DNA from: an uncultured Faecalibacterium sp.
GTDB taxonomy: Bacteria > Bacillota > Clostridia > Oscillospirales > Ruminococcaceae
Length of the DNA stretch: 30,877 bases
Reading direction: 5' to 3'
Assembly: GCA_934503275.1 (NCBI GenBank)
Contig: CAKSVD010000022.1
Coordinates: 1 to 30,877 of the forward strand
The notes under the pieces were generated by a model. That model saw only the letters and a program-made list of their open reading frames with translations. It ran no database searches and was not told the DNA's origin. Shown one piece after another: positions 23,124-30,187 of this stretch; position 1 is the first letter of the stretch; every line of letters starts with the position of its first letter. Made by a program: the position numbers and the translations under genes.

Positions 23124-24728
23124 ATGACAAATCGTGAAGAGATCGAACGCCGCAGGACGTTCGCCATCATCAGCCACCCCGACGCAGGTAAGACTACCCT
23201 TACCGAAAAGCTGCTGCTGTACGGTGGAGCCATCAATCAGGCCGGCTCCGTCAAGGGCAAGCAGAGCGCCAAGCACGCCGTGTCCGACTGGATGGACATT
23301 GAAAAGCAGCGTGGTATCTCGGTCACCTCCTCGGTGCTGCAGTTCAACTACGCCGGCAAGTGCGTGAACATTCTGGACACCCCCGGCCATCAGGACTTCT
23401 CCGAGGATACCTACCGCACCCTGATGGCGGCAGACTCTGCCGTCATGGTCATCGACGCCGCAAAGGGCGTTGAGGCGCAGACCATCAAGCTGTTCAAGGT
23501 TTGCACCCTGCGCCATATCCCCATTTTTACCTTCATCAACAAGATGGACCGCGAAGCCCGCGACCCCTTTGAACTGATGGAGAACATTGAGGAAATTCTG
23601 GGCATCAAGACCTACCCCATGAACTGGCCCATCGGCTGCGGCAAGGAGTTCAAGGGCGTGTTCGACCGCAACGCGCGCAAGGTGCTGGCTTTTTCCAGCG
23701 ACGGCCGCGCCAACGGCGTGAAGAAGGTCAGCGAGACCGAGGCCGAGCTGGGCGACCCCGCACTGGACGAGCTGCTGACCCCCTACCTGCACCAGCAGCT
23801 GGTGGACGAGATCGAACTGCTGGACGGCGCTGCCGAGGAGTTTGATCTGGAAAAAGTGCTGCGCGGCGAGTTGAGCCCCGTGTTCTTCGGCTCTGCTCTG
23901 ACCAACTTCGGCGTGGAGCCCTTCCTTGAAAACTTTCTGCGGCTCACCTCCGCCCCGCTGGCCCGCGTGGACAGCCTGACCGGCGAGCCGGTGGACCCCT
24001 GCCGGGACGAGTTCTCCGCCTTTATCTTTAAGATCCAGGCCAACATGAACAAGGCCCACCGCGACCGCATTGCCTTTATGCGCATCTGCTCCGGCAAGTT
24101 CGAGCGCGGCATGGAGGCCTACCATGTGCAGGAGGGCAAGAACATCAAGCTGGCCACCGGCACCCAGCTGATGGCGCAGGACCGCGCCATCGTGGACGAG
24201 GCCTACGCCGGCGACATTATCGGCCTGTTTGACCCGGGCATCTTCTCCATCGGCGACACCCTGTGCACCGGCAAAAAGAAGGTCCAGTTCGCAGGCATCC
24301 CCACCTTCTCCCCGGAGCACTTTGCCCGCATTGAGCAGAAGGACACCATGAAGCGCAAGCAGTTCGTGAAGGGCATGGAGCAGATCGCGCAGGAAGGCGC
24401 CATCCAGATCTTCCGCGAAGTGGGCGGCGGCATGGAAGAAGTGGTGGTCGGCGTGGTCGGCGTGCTGCAGCTGGAAGTGCTGGAGTACCGCCTGAACACC
24501 GAGTACAACGTGGAGATCCGGATGCAGCAGCTGCCCTTTGAGCAGCTGCGCTGGGTGCAGAACGACCCCGACACCTACAATCTGCGGGATCTGGACCTGA
24601 CCAGCGACACCAAGGCTGTGGAGGACATGAAGGGCAACCGTCTGCTGCTGTTCACCTCCGACTGGGCGGTGCGCTGGGCCGAGACCCACAACGAGAGCTT
24701 GCAGCTGAGCGAGTTCGGCAACATCTGA
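23124..24728 (+). CDS. prfC: Peptide chain release factor 3
   Basis: GTPase that recycles RF1 and RF2 from the ribosome after termination. 534 residues, full length. GTP-binding motifs: G1 SHPDAGKTT (17-25), the G2 region around DIEKQRGISVTSS (58-70), G3 DTPGHQDFSEDTYR (85-98) and G4 NKMD (139-142). The DFSEDTYRTL stretch separates RF3 from EF-G. Domain II and III features follow (GSALTNFGVEPFLENFL, GDIIGLFDPGIFSIGDTL, VGVVGVLQLEVLEYRL). AGGAGA lies about 11 bases before ATG 23124. Transcribed alone: repeat-bearing leader upstream, strong terminator downstream. Confidence 0.97.
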   Translation: MTNREEIERRRTFAIISHPDAGKTTLTEKLLLYGGAINQAGSVKGKQSAKHAVSDWMDIEKQRGISVTSSVLQFNYAGKCVNILDTPGHQDFSEDTYRTLMAADSAVMVIDAAKGVEAQTIKLFKVCTLRHIPIFTFINKMDREARDPFELMENIEEILGIKTYPMNWPIGCGKEFKGVFDRNARKVLAFSSDGRANGVKKVSETEAELGDPALDELLTPYLHQQLVDEIELLDGAAEEFDLEKVLRGELSPVFFGSALTNFGVEPFLENFLRLTSAPLARVDSLTGEPVDPCRDEFSAFIFKIQANMNKAHRDRIAFMRICSGKFERGMEAYHVQEGKNIKLATGTQLMAQDRAIVDEAYAGDIIGLFDPGIFSIGDTLCTGKKKVQFAGIPTFSPEHFARIEQKDTMKRKQFVKGMEQIAQEGAIQIFREVGGGMEEVVVGVVGVLQLEVLEYRLNTEYNVEIRMQQLPFEQLRWVQNDPDTYNLRDLDLTSDTKAVEDMKGNRLLLFTSDWAVRWAETHNESLQLSEFGNI

Positions 24729-24737
24729 TAAAAGAGC

Positions 24738-24772
24738 GCTGCGGAGTGCATCTGCGCTCCACAGCCTTTTTT
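24738..24772 (+). terminator. Intrinsic terminator of prfC
   Basis: GCTGCGGAG (24738-24746) pairs with CTCCACAGC (24757-24765) with one mismatch, followed at once by CTTTTTTAT-type run (24766-24772). Confidence 0.88.
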
Positions 24773-24800
24773 ATATAGCAACCAAGAATACAACATAGAA

Positions 24801-24848
24801 TGCCAGACATCAGAATGAGGGTTCCCATTGCGGGGAACACTGCTGGCA
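24801..24848 (+). promoter_or_regulatory. Nested leader hairpin before aldo/keto reductase
   Basis: TGCCAG (24801-24806) pairs with CTGGCA (24843-24848) around an inner GTTCCC/GGGAAC hairpin (24821-24826, 24833-24838). The structure ends one base before the GGAGGG ribosome site. A weak TAGAAT (24796-24801) lies at its 5' edge, so part may be promoter rather than leader. Confidence 0.3.
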
Positions 24849-24863
24849 CGGAGGGTAAAGTAT

Positions 24864-25847
24864 ATGCAGAATATCAACATTGGCAAAAGCGGCATCGCAG
24901 TGCCGTTTCTGGGCATGGGTACATGGGCCATCGGCGGCGGTGCATGGTGGGGCGATAACGACGATGCACTGTCGGTAAAGGCCATCCAGACCGCCGTGGA
25001 GCAGGGCATCCAGTGGATCGACACTGCGCCCATCTACGGGCTGTACCACAGCGAGGAAGTGGTGGGCGAAGCCATGAAGCACATCGACCGCGACAAGGTG
25101 GTGCTTTCCACCAAGTGCGGCCTGGAGTGGCGGCACGAGACCCCCATCCTGCACAAGGTAGTGGACGGGGTGCAGGTGTACCGCGACCTTTCCGCCAAGA
25201 GCATCATTGAGGACGTGGAGGACAGCCTGCGCCGTCTGCACACCGACCATCTGGATGTGCTGTACACCCATTGGCAGAGCCCGGACTTCGGCGTGTATCC
25301 GCTGGAGGAGACCATGGAAGCCATGATGAAGCTGAAGGAGCAGGGCAAGATTCGCGCCATCGGTGCTTCCAATGTCACCTCCGACATCATCCGCGGCTAC
25401 TGCAAATACGGTCAGCTGGACGTCATTCAGGAAAAGTACAGCCTGCTGACCCGCCGCATTGAAAAGCAGCTGCTGCCCACCTGCAAGGAGCTGGGCGTGT
25501 CGGTACAGGCGTACTCCCCGCTGGAGCAGGGGCTTTTGACCGGCAAGGTGACCATGGACACCACCTACCCGGAGGGCAGCACCCGCAACACCAACCCCTG
25601 CTTCCAGCCCACCCGCCGGGCACAGGCGCTGGAGCTGCTGGCAAAGTGGAGCGACCTGACCGAGAAGTACGACTGCACCATGGCGCAGCTGGTCATTGCC
25701 ATGACCGCCCGCATGATCCCGGGGCTGCACGTCCTGTGCGGTGCGCGTAAGCCGGAGCAGGTGCTGGACAACGCCGGTGCGCTGCACATCAAGCTGGACG
25801 GCGCCGACGCCGTCCGCATGAAGTGGGACGTGGACGCGATCTCCTGA
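24864..25847 (+). CDS. Aldo/keto reductase
   Basis: NADPH-dependent oxidoreductase of the AKR barrel family, 327 residues, cytoplasmic. The catalytic tetrad is complete: Asp53 and Tyr58 (WIDTAPIYGLYHSEEVVGEA), Lys84 (VLSTKCG) and His136 (LDVLYTHWQSPD). RAIGASNVT and the C-terminal QLVIAMTARMIPGLHVLCGARKPEQV (cofactor site) are also typical. ATG 24864 has GGAGGG 8 bases upstream; an upstream in-frame start (24828) has no ribosome site. Monocistronic between the prfC terminator and its own terminator. Substrate cannot be deduced. Confidence 0.93.
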   Translation: MQNINIGKSGIAVPFLGMGTWAIGGGAWWGDNDDALSVKAIQTAVEQGIQWIDTAPIYGLYHSEEVVGEAMKHIDRDKVVLSTKCGLEWRHETPILHKVVDGVQVYRDLSAKSIIEDVEDSLRRLHTDHLDVLYTHWQSPDFGVYPLEETMEAMMKLKEQGKIRAIGASNVTSDIIRGYCKYGQLDVIQEKYSLLTRRIEKQLLPTCKELGVSVQAYSPLEQGLLTGKVTMDTTYPEGSTRNTNPCFQPTRRAQALELLAKWSDLTEKYDCTMAQLVIAMTARMIPGLHVLCGARKPEQVLDNAGALHIKLDGADAVRMKWDVDAIS

Positions 25848-25860
25848 GGGTAAACAGAAC

Positions 25861-25900
25861 AACACCGGAGCATCTTCGGACGCTCCGGTGTTGTTTTTTA
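25861..25900 (+). terminator. Intrinsic terminator of the aldo/keto reductase gene
   Basis: AACACCGGAGC (25861-25871) pairs with GCTCCGGTGTT (25882-25892), the apex containing TTCG, then TTGTTTTTTA. The AAC side gives few T on the minus strand, so it mainly serves the plus-strand gene; the ECF sigma gene ends just beyond at 25901. Confidence 0.88.
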
Positions 25901-26386
25901 TCATTTACGTTGTTCCAGCATCGTCTGGATGCGGGTCTTGGCGCGGTAATAGGTCACCCTCGCCCATGCGGCATTGTGGCCGAAGATCGCCCCGATGCGG
26001 TCAAAGGGCAATTCGCCGAACACCCGCAGGCTGAAAACCTCCTTGTAAGGCTCTTCCAGCGCGTGCAGGCACTGGTGCACCGTAAAGGCGGCGTCTTTAT
26101 CCACCAGCAGCTGCGCAATGTCCGGGGTATCGGCAGCTTTTGTTTCGGCATCCTCCAGCGGGGCAGCGTGCTTTGCGCGGCGGCAGTGGTCGTAGTAAGC
26201 GTTGCGCGCCACGGTGAACAGCCACGCCCGCACATCCTGCTTGCCGTCGTAGTCCTTCAGGCCGTCCAGCGCCCGGAAAAAGGTCTCCTGCGTCAACTCC
26301 TCCGCCAGCGCTTCGCTGCGGGTAAGCCCCTGCAAAAACAGGCAGACGTCCCGGAAGTAGAGCCGGTAGATGGTTTCAATGTCCAT
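25901..26386 (-). CDS. ECF-type RNA polymerase sigma factor
   Basis: 161 residues, two sigma regions. Region 2 (about 1-70): IYRLYFRDVCLFLQGL, AEELTQETFFRALDGLKDY, VRAWLFTVARNAYYDHCRR. Region 4 (about 103-160): CLHALEEPYKEVFSLRVFGELPFDRIGAIFGHNAAWARVTYYRAKTRI, with the HTH near the end. No extra domain. ATG 26386 follows the anti-sigma stop by two bases and its AAGG ribosome site lies inside the anti-sigma gene, so the two are coupled. Here the anti-sigma gene comes first, the reverse of the more common order. A likely ECF promoter upstream of the pair suggests self-activation. Confidence 0.93.
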   Translation of the reverse strand: MDIETIYRLYFRDVCLFLQGLTRSEALAEELTQETFFRALDGLKDYDGKQDVRAWLFTVARNAYYDHCRRAKHAAPLEDAETKAADTPDIAQLLVDKDAAFTVHQCLHALEEPYKEVFSLRVFGELPFDRIGAIFGHNAAWARVTYYRAKTRIQTMLEQRK

Positions 26387-26388
26387 AG

Positions 26389-27081
26389 TCAGCCCTTCTC
26401 AAACACACCTTGTTCCTGTGTGACCACATCCTCAGATTCGTAAACATAGGTCTGCGTTCCATCCTCTTTTTTCAGGATGAACCGCTCCACCCGCTGACCG
26501 TCCCTGTAATAGCGGATCTCATCGGCGCATTGCACCGTCAGCAGCTGCGTGCCGGAGACCGTGATGCTGGTGTCAGAAGCCGATGTGCCCAGCAGCCCTT
26601 CCAGCGCGGCGTGAATGTGCGGGAAGGTATAGCGCACCGCCCGGACGGTGACGGATGGCTTGCCCCAGTTAAAGGAGCCTTCCAGTTCCAGCCAGACGTT
26701 TTCGCCCTGCACTTCCAGCACACAGAGGTTCGCTTCGTTTTCCTTTTTGTTGTAAGTCCAGATCTGCGCCTGTTCTGCCGTTACCGGCGTTTTTGCGCCG
26801 CCCATCCAGAACACCAGTCCAAAAGCGCACAGCACAACCAGAACCGCTGCCGCCGCTATGCGGATGCTTTTTTTCTGCAGGGTCTTTCGGATGCCCAGCA
26901 GCGGTGCATCCGGCTGGGGCTCCGGCTGCACCGGCACCGGCTTTTCCATCTGTTCCAGTTCTGCACGGCAGGCGGGGCACGCTGCAAGGTGCTGCTCCAC
27001 CAGCGCGCTGCTGGCGGGGCTGGCAAGCTTTTCGGCGTACAGGGGCAGTAAGTCGCGGATCACGTCACATTCCAGTTTCAT
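26389..27081 (-). CDS. Membrane anti-sigma factor with N-terminal zinc-binding domain
   Basis: 230 residues. Residues 1-40 are a ZAS-type zinc finger: Cys5, then LLPLYAEKLASPASSALVEQ and His31-x3-Cys35-x2-Cys38 (EQHLAACPACRAEL). This domain normally clamps the cognate ECF sigma factor. A Pro/Glu linker (about 45-60) leads to one membrane helix at about 73-95 (IAAAAVLVVLCAFGLVFWMGG). The outer domain (about 96-230) is a beta-rich sensor of unknown ligand, ending VYESEDVVTQEQGVFEKG. ATG 27081 has AGGAGG 8 bases upstream; the in-frame ATG six bases earlier is too close to that site. First gene of a two-gene operon with the sigma factor. Confidence 0.92.
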   Translation of the reverse strand: MKLECDVIRDLLPLYAEKLASPASSALVEQHLAACPACRAELEQMEKPVPVQPEPQPDAPLLGIRKTLQKKSIRIAAAAVLVVLCAFGLVFWMGGAKTPVTAEQAQIWTYNKKENEANLCVLEVQGENVWLELEGSFNWGKPSVTVRAVRYTFPHIHAALEGLLGTSASDTSITVSGTQLLTVQCADEIRYYRDGQRVERFILKKEDGTQTYVYESEDVVTQEQGVFEKG

Positions 27082-27125
27082 GGTCATTTCCTCCTTTGCG
27101 GGCTTTGTTGAGCCTTTTCACCCCA

Positions 27126-27153
27126 ATAACGCACAAAGAGGAAAAACGTTACA
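27126..27153 (-). promoter_or_regulatory. ECF-type autoregulatory promoter of the anti-sigma/sigma operon
   Basis: On the minus strand TGTAACGTTTTT begins at 27153 and CGTTAT lies at 27131-27126, with 16 bases between TGTAAC and CGTTAT. An AAC-type -35 followed by a T run and a CGT-type -10 is the usual ECF pattern in Firmicutes. It lies about 45 bases before the anti-sigma start. That it is recognised by this sigma factor is inference. Confidence 0.65.
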
Positions 27154-27162
27154 GGTTTTTTC

Positions 27163-27202
27163 AAAAAATTCCCCCAGCCATGCAGAAGCGAAGGCTGAGG
27201 GA
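27163..27202 (-). terminator. Intrinsic terminator of the M23-like gene
   Basis: On the minus strand TCCCTCAGCC (27202-27193) pairs with GGCTGGGGGA (27179-27170) with one wobble, followed by TTTTTT (27168-27163). It separates the M23-like gene from the sigma operon promoter only nine bases away. Confidence 0.88.
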
Positions 27203-27208
27203 GTTTGT

Positions 27209-28510
27209 TCAGTTTTCCTTCCAGAACAAGCCGCCGGAGGTCTGGAACAGCAGGCGCGGGTTCACGCTCTTGCTGCCCAGTTTGAAATCCATGGTCATTT
27301 CCTCGCCCAGTGCGCCCACAGCCTGTCCCTTTTCCACGGTCTGTCCCTTGCTGACCGAAAGCTCCTGCAAGCCATACAGGTAGCTGCGCAGCCCGCAGCC
27401 GTGGTCGATGACCACCGTGTTGCCGGTAAGTTCCAGATTGCCCGCGAACACCACTGTGCCGTTGGCTGCGGCGCGGCAGGGCGCACCGGGGATGGTGTAC
27501 AACTTTGTGGAGTTGGAGCGGCTGCCCTGCTGGCCGTCCGTTACTTTAATTTGCCCGTAGTCCACCAAGGTCATGGAATCCTCGGCGGGGGGCACAAAGC
27601 CGCCCTGCCACTGCTTGGCGGTGGCGGCAGCCTCGTACAACGGCCAGATGGTGCTGCGGAACTGGGCGTTGGCGCTCTCCGAAGCCGGTTCCCCGGTCTC
27701 CACCTCTGCCGTGCCGAAGTCCTTCGGCAGCACGGTCAGGGTGCGGGTGATGGTCTCGCCGTTTACCGTGACGTTCACCTCGTGCCCGCCGGAGGAGGCG
27801 TTATACGCCGCCGGGATATAGGCACGCCAGCCGTCTGCGGCGCGCACACACTGCACACTGCCGAGGTCGGTCTCGATGGTGGGCACGGCGTCCCCGGTCA
27901 TGCCGGAGATGCGCACGCCCACCGTGCCGCCCTGCTCCACACGCTCGGCGGAAAGTTCCACCTCCGCGCTGGCCTGCAGGGTAAAGCGGAAACTGTACCG
28001 GTACCAGCCGGTGGGCTTTGCGGGGCGCTCCAGCCCTAAGTTTTTGCGCAGCTGCCCGGTGCTGCCGCCCTCGAATTGGCCGATGGTGCCGCCCTTGGGC
28101 ACACGCCACGCGGTCAACTCCGCCTTATACTCGCCGTTTGCGGGGAAGAGGAAGTTCTGGTACTCCCCTGCACTGCCCGCAAACAGCGCATCCCCCGCCG
28201 CATTCTGGATGGTCAGGGCGGTGTAGCCCGTCCAGTCCGGCACTGTAAGTTCCGGGTGGGCGGTGTACAGCACACCCAGCTTCTGCACGCTCAGGGTGGC
28301 GGGGCTGGCGAATACCTTATCCAGCTGCCCGCCCAGCAGCGGCACCTGCCAGCAGGAGCCGTTCGGCTCCAGCGCCTGCCCGCCGAACTGCGCCGCACTG
28401 TCCGGGCAGCCGCCCTCGGTGGTAAAGGCATAGCTTACCCCCATCACAGCCGCCAGCAGCACCACCACGCCCAGCGCCACACTGATGATCCAGAGCAAAA
28501 AACGCTTCAT
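27209..28510 (-). CDS. Membrane-anchored LytM/M23-like protein, zinc ligands lost
   Basis: 433 residues. An N-terminal signal anchor (about 4-29, FLLWIISVALGVVVLLAAVMG) places the rest outside. Residues about 35-165 are unassigned; about 178-262 look like an Ig-like beta domain (SAEVELSAERVEQGGTVGVRISGMTG). Residues about 325-425 follow the M23/LytM pattern: IPGAPCRAAANGTVVFAGNLELTGNTVVIDHGCGLRSYLYGLQELSVSKGQTVEKGQAVGALG in sequence order, but the first zinc motif HxxxD reads NSTKL (333-337) and the HxH motif reads TMD (406-408), with YGL in place of the usual YxH. It is therefore probably not an active endopeptidase, and may bind peptidoglycan or activate an amidase as EnvC/NlpD proteins do. 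ATG 28510 has AAGGAGAAGG just upstream. Confidence 0.82.
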   Translation of the reverse strand: MKRFLLWIISVALGVVVLLAAVMGVSYAFTTEGGCPDSAAQFGGQALEPNGSCWQVPLLGGQLDKVFASPATLSVQKLGVLYTAHPELTVPDWTGYTALTIQNAAGDALFAGSAGEYQNFLFPANGEYKAELTAWRVPKGGTIGQFEGGSTGQLRKNLGLERPAKPTGWYRYSFRFTLQASAEVELSAERVEQGGTVGVRISGMTGDAVPTIETDLGSVQCVRAADGWRAYIPAAYNASSGGHEVNVTVNGETITRTLTVLPKDFGTAEVETGEPASESANAQFRSTIWPLYEAAATAKQWQGGFVPPAEDSMTLVDYGQIKVTDGQQGSRSNSTKLYTIPGAPCRAAANGTVVFAGNLELTGNTVVIDHGCGLRSYLYGLQELSVSKGQTVEKGQAVGALGEEMTMDFKLGSKSVNPRLLFQTSGGLFWKEN

Positions 28511-28529
28511 GTTCCTTCTCCTTATGTAC

Positions 28530-28580
28530 AAAAAGGGCGCACCGGGGCAAGTCCGTTCAGACAGACCGCTCCGTGCGCCC
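28530..28580 (-). terminator. Hairpin terminator between small membrane protein and M23-like gene
   Basis: On the minus strand GGGCGCAC (28580-28573) pairs with GTGCGCCC (28542-28535), followed by five T (28534-28530). It stands 20 bases before the M23-like start codon, leaving no room for a promoter between, so the M23-like gene probably depends on read-through or on a promoter upstream of the hairpin. Confidence 0.72.
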
Positions 28581-28620
28581 CGATGCGCTTATCTTCCCGG
28601 CAGTTTCCGGTATTTCAGGA

Positions 28621-28815
28621 TCATTCTGCCTCGGTCTCGTCCTCAGCAGCGGCTTCCTCCGGCTCTACGGTTTCTGCGTCATCCTCGCCGAACAGCAGGC
28701 GCTCGTATTCGTCCAGTTCCTTCTCGCGGCGGTTCAGGTAAAGTGCCACAGCAGCCAGCGCACCAGCCACAGCAGCCAGAACAGCGATCACAGCGACCAA
28801 GCAAGATTTTTTCAT
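28621..28815 (-). CDS. Small single-pass membrane protein with acidic tail
   Basis: 64 residues: MKKS, one hydrophobic helix (about 5-27, Ala/Val-rich), basic LNRREKELDEYERLL and a strongly acidic C-terminus (43-64, EDDAETVEPEEAAAEDETE). Topology suggests the charged tail lies in the cytoplasm (Arg/Lys after the helix). AAGGAG lies 12 bases before ATG 28815 and a strong promoter stands about 115 bases upstream. No known family recognised; function unknown. Confidence 0.75.
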   Translation of the reverse strand: MKKSCLVAVIAVLAAVAGALAAVALYLNRREKELDEYERLLFGEDDAETVEPEEAAAEDETEAE

Positions 28816-28841
28816 AGATTCAGTACACTCCTTTTTGCAGT

Positions 28842-28856
28842 TGAAACGTTGTTTCA
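28842..28856. promoter_or_regulatory. Inverted repeat in the leader of the small membrane protein gene
   Basis: TGAAAC-GTT-GTTTCA is an inverted repeat of six bases with a three-base centre, located between the promoter and the start codon. It could be a repressor operator or a small hairpin; no partner regulator is known. Confidence 0.3.
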
Positions 28857-28930
28857 GCTTGATTTTTCCAGCGGGCGTCCCGCAAAAGGATCTTGATTCA
28901 AGCGGCAGCCAGCGCCGCCTTGCAGCTTTT

Positions 28931-28959
28931 ATTATACCCGTTCGCGCCCAAAATTACAA
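28931..28959 (-). promoter_or_regulatory. Consensus promoter of the small membrane protein gene
   Basis: On the minus strand TTGTAA (28959-28954), 17-base spacer, perfect TATAAT (28936-28931). The leader to ATG 28815 is about 110 bases. It would also be the nearest promoter for the M23-like gene downstream. Confidence 0.85.
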
Positions 28960-29056
28960 CCGTTGCGCCCCAATTTTCACGCCCCGAGGGTGCTGCGGGG
29001 CGCACTTTGGGCAGTGTGCCGGTTTTGGCGCGGTGCATCACAGCAAATTGCCAAAC

Positions 29057-30100
29057 CTACAACAGCAGCGGCTTGTACGCCCGGAACGCCCCGGGCAGGG
29101 TGTAGGTGGTGCGCAGGGCCTCCCGGCTTGCCCAGACATAGCCCGCCGGGGCACTCTGCGCCGGAACGTGCAGCTGCACGCCGGACATGAGCCACTCGAT
29201 ATGGGTAAAGATATGCTTTGCGGCGGGCAGGGCGGCGGGGGCTGCCGTGCCGGTGTCCAGCCCCAGTGCCGCCAGCCGCGCCAGCACCTCGGCCTGCAAA
29301 AGATGCTCGTCCTCCCACAATACCGGCTGCCACAGCCCGGCCAGCAGACCTTTTTGCGGCCGCTGCTGCACCAGAAAGCCCGCCGGGCTTTCCACCAGTG
29401 CCAGCGTTACCGGCACAAGCTTGCGGGGCTTCGGCTTTGCCTTTTGGGGCAGCTGGGCGGTGGTGCCCGCCGCCCGGGCGCGGCAAACTTCCGCCAGCGG
29501 GCACTGCCCGCACAGGGGTGCGCCGTTGGGCACGCAGACCAGCGCGCCCAGTTCCATCAGCGCCTGATTGTAATCCCCGGCCTTTTCCGGCGGCTGATGC
29601 TCCATGACCCGGGCGATAAAGGCCTTTTTTACCGCCGGCTCTGTAATTACACCCGGGTCATTATACAGGCGGGAAAACACCCGCAGCACATTGCCATCCA
29701 CAGCGGGCACAGCCAGCCCGAAGCTGATGGACGCGATGGCCCCGGCGGTGTACTCCCCAATGCCGGGCAGCGCGCGCAGGGCGGCGTAATCGGCAGGCAG
29801 CTGCCCGCCGTACTGCGCACAGACAAGCTTTGCGGCCTTTTGCAGGTTGCGTACCCGGCTGTAATAGCCCAGCCCTTCCCACAGCTTATGCAGCTTTTCC
29901 TCCTCGCAGGCGGCAAGCGCGGGGATATCCGGCAGTTCTTCCAGAAAGCGGTAGTAATACGGCAGCACCGCCGAAACCCGGGTCTGCTGCAGCATCACCT
30001 CGCTGAGCCACACATGGTAGGGGGTGGGGTCCTCCCGGAAGGGCAGGCTGCGGCGGTTTTTGTAAAACCACTCCAAGAGGGCGGGTGAAATGTTTTCCAC
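29057..30100 (-). CDS. mutY: A/G-specific adenine glycosylase
   Basis: Removes adenine mispaired with 8-oxoguanine, base excision repair. 347 residues. HhH-GPD core: SEVMLQQTRV with catalytic Glu34, LPGIGEYTAGAI (111-122, helix-hairpin-helix) and VDGNVLRV with Asp135. The iron-sulphur loop follows as CVPNGAPLCGQCPLAEVC, four cysteines spaced 7-2-5. From about 225 a NUDIX-like domain reads VTLALVESPAGFLVQQRPQKG and recognises 8-oxoG. The start is a GTG at 30100 with AAGGAG 10 bases upstream, between the asnS terminator and the coding region. A weak hairpin (28981-29001) follows the stop. No separate promoter was seen; read-through from asnS is possible. Confidence 0.95.
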   Translation of the reverse strand: MENISPALLEWFYKNRRSLPFREDPTPYHVWLSEVMLQQTRVSAVLPYYYRFLEELPDIPALAACEEEKLHKLWEGLGYYSRVRNLQKAAKLVCAQYGGQLPADYAALRALPGIGEYTAGAIASISFGLAVPAVDGNVLRVFSRLYNDPGVITEPAVKKAFIARVMEHQPPEKAGDYNQALMELGALVCVPNGAPLCGQCPLAEVCRARAAGTTAQLPQKAKPKPRKLVPVTLALVESPAGFLVQQRPQKGLLAGLWQPVLWEDEHLLQAEVLARLAALGLDTGTAAPAALPAAKHIFTHIEWLMSGVQLHVPAQSAPAGYVWASREALRTTYTLPGAFRAYKPLLL

Positions 30101-30135
30101 TTGTTTTGTGCTCCTTGTTGAAAAATGAAGAACAA

Positions 30136-30163
30136 GAAAGCCGCCGCAGAGGCGGCGGCTTTC
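30136..30163 (-). terminator. Intrinsic terminator of asnS
   Basis: A 12-bp perfect stem GAAAGCCGCCGC/GCGGCGGCTTTC with a 4-base loop, followed on the minus strand by a T-rich TTGTTCTTC stretch. Confidence 0.85.
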
Positions 30164-30187
30164 TTTGATTCACAGTATGCGCGCTTC

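Noticed and set aside
23115..24689. Minus-strand open frame of about 524 codons opposite prfC
   Set aside because: Antisense to a highly conserved release factor; translation shows no motif and begins in coding sequence.
28972..29001. ATTTTCAC next to a hairpin after mutY as a fourth copy of the structured element
   Set aside because: The order and strand of hairpin and ATTTTCAC do not match copies A-C and no CGATTT/hairpin 1 is present.
29510..29570. Unusual 7-2-5 cysteine spacing in MutY as a defect
   Set aside because: A one-residue longer first loop is, as I recall, common in Clostridia MutY; all four cysteines, Glu34 and Asp135 are present.
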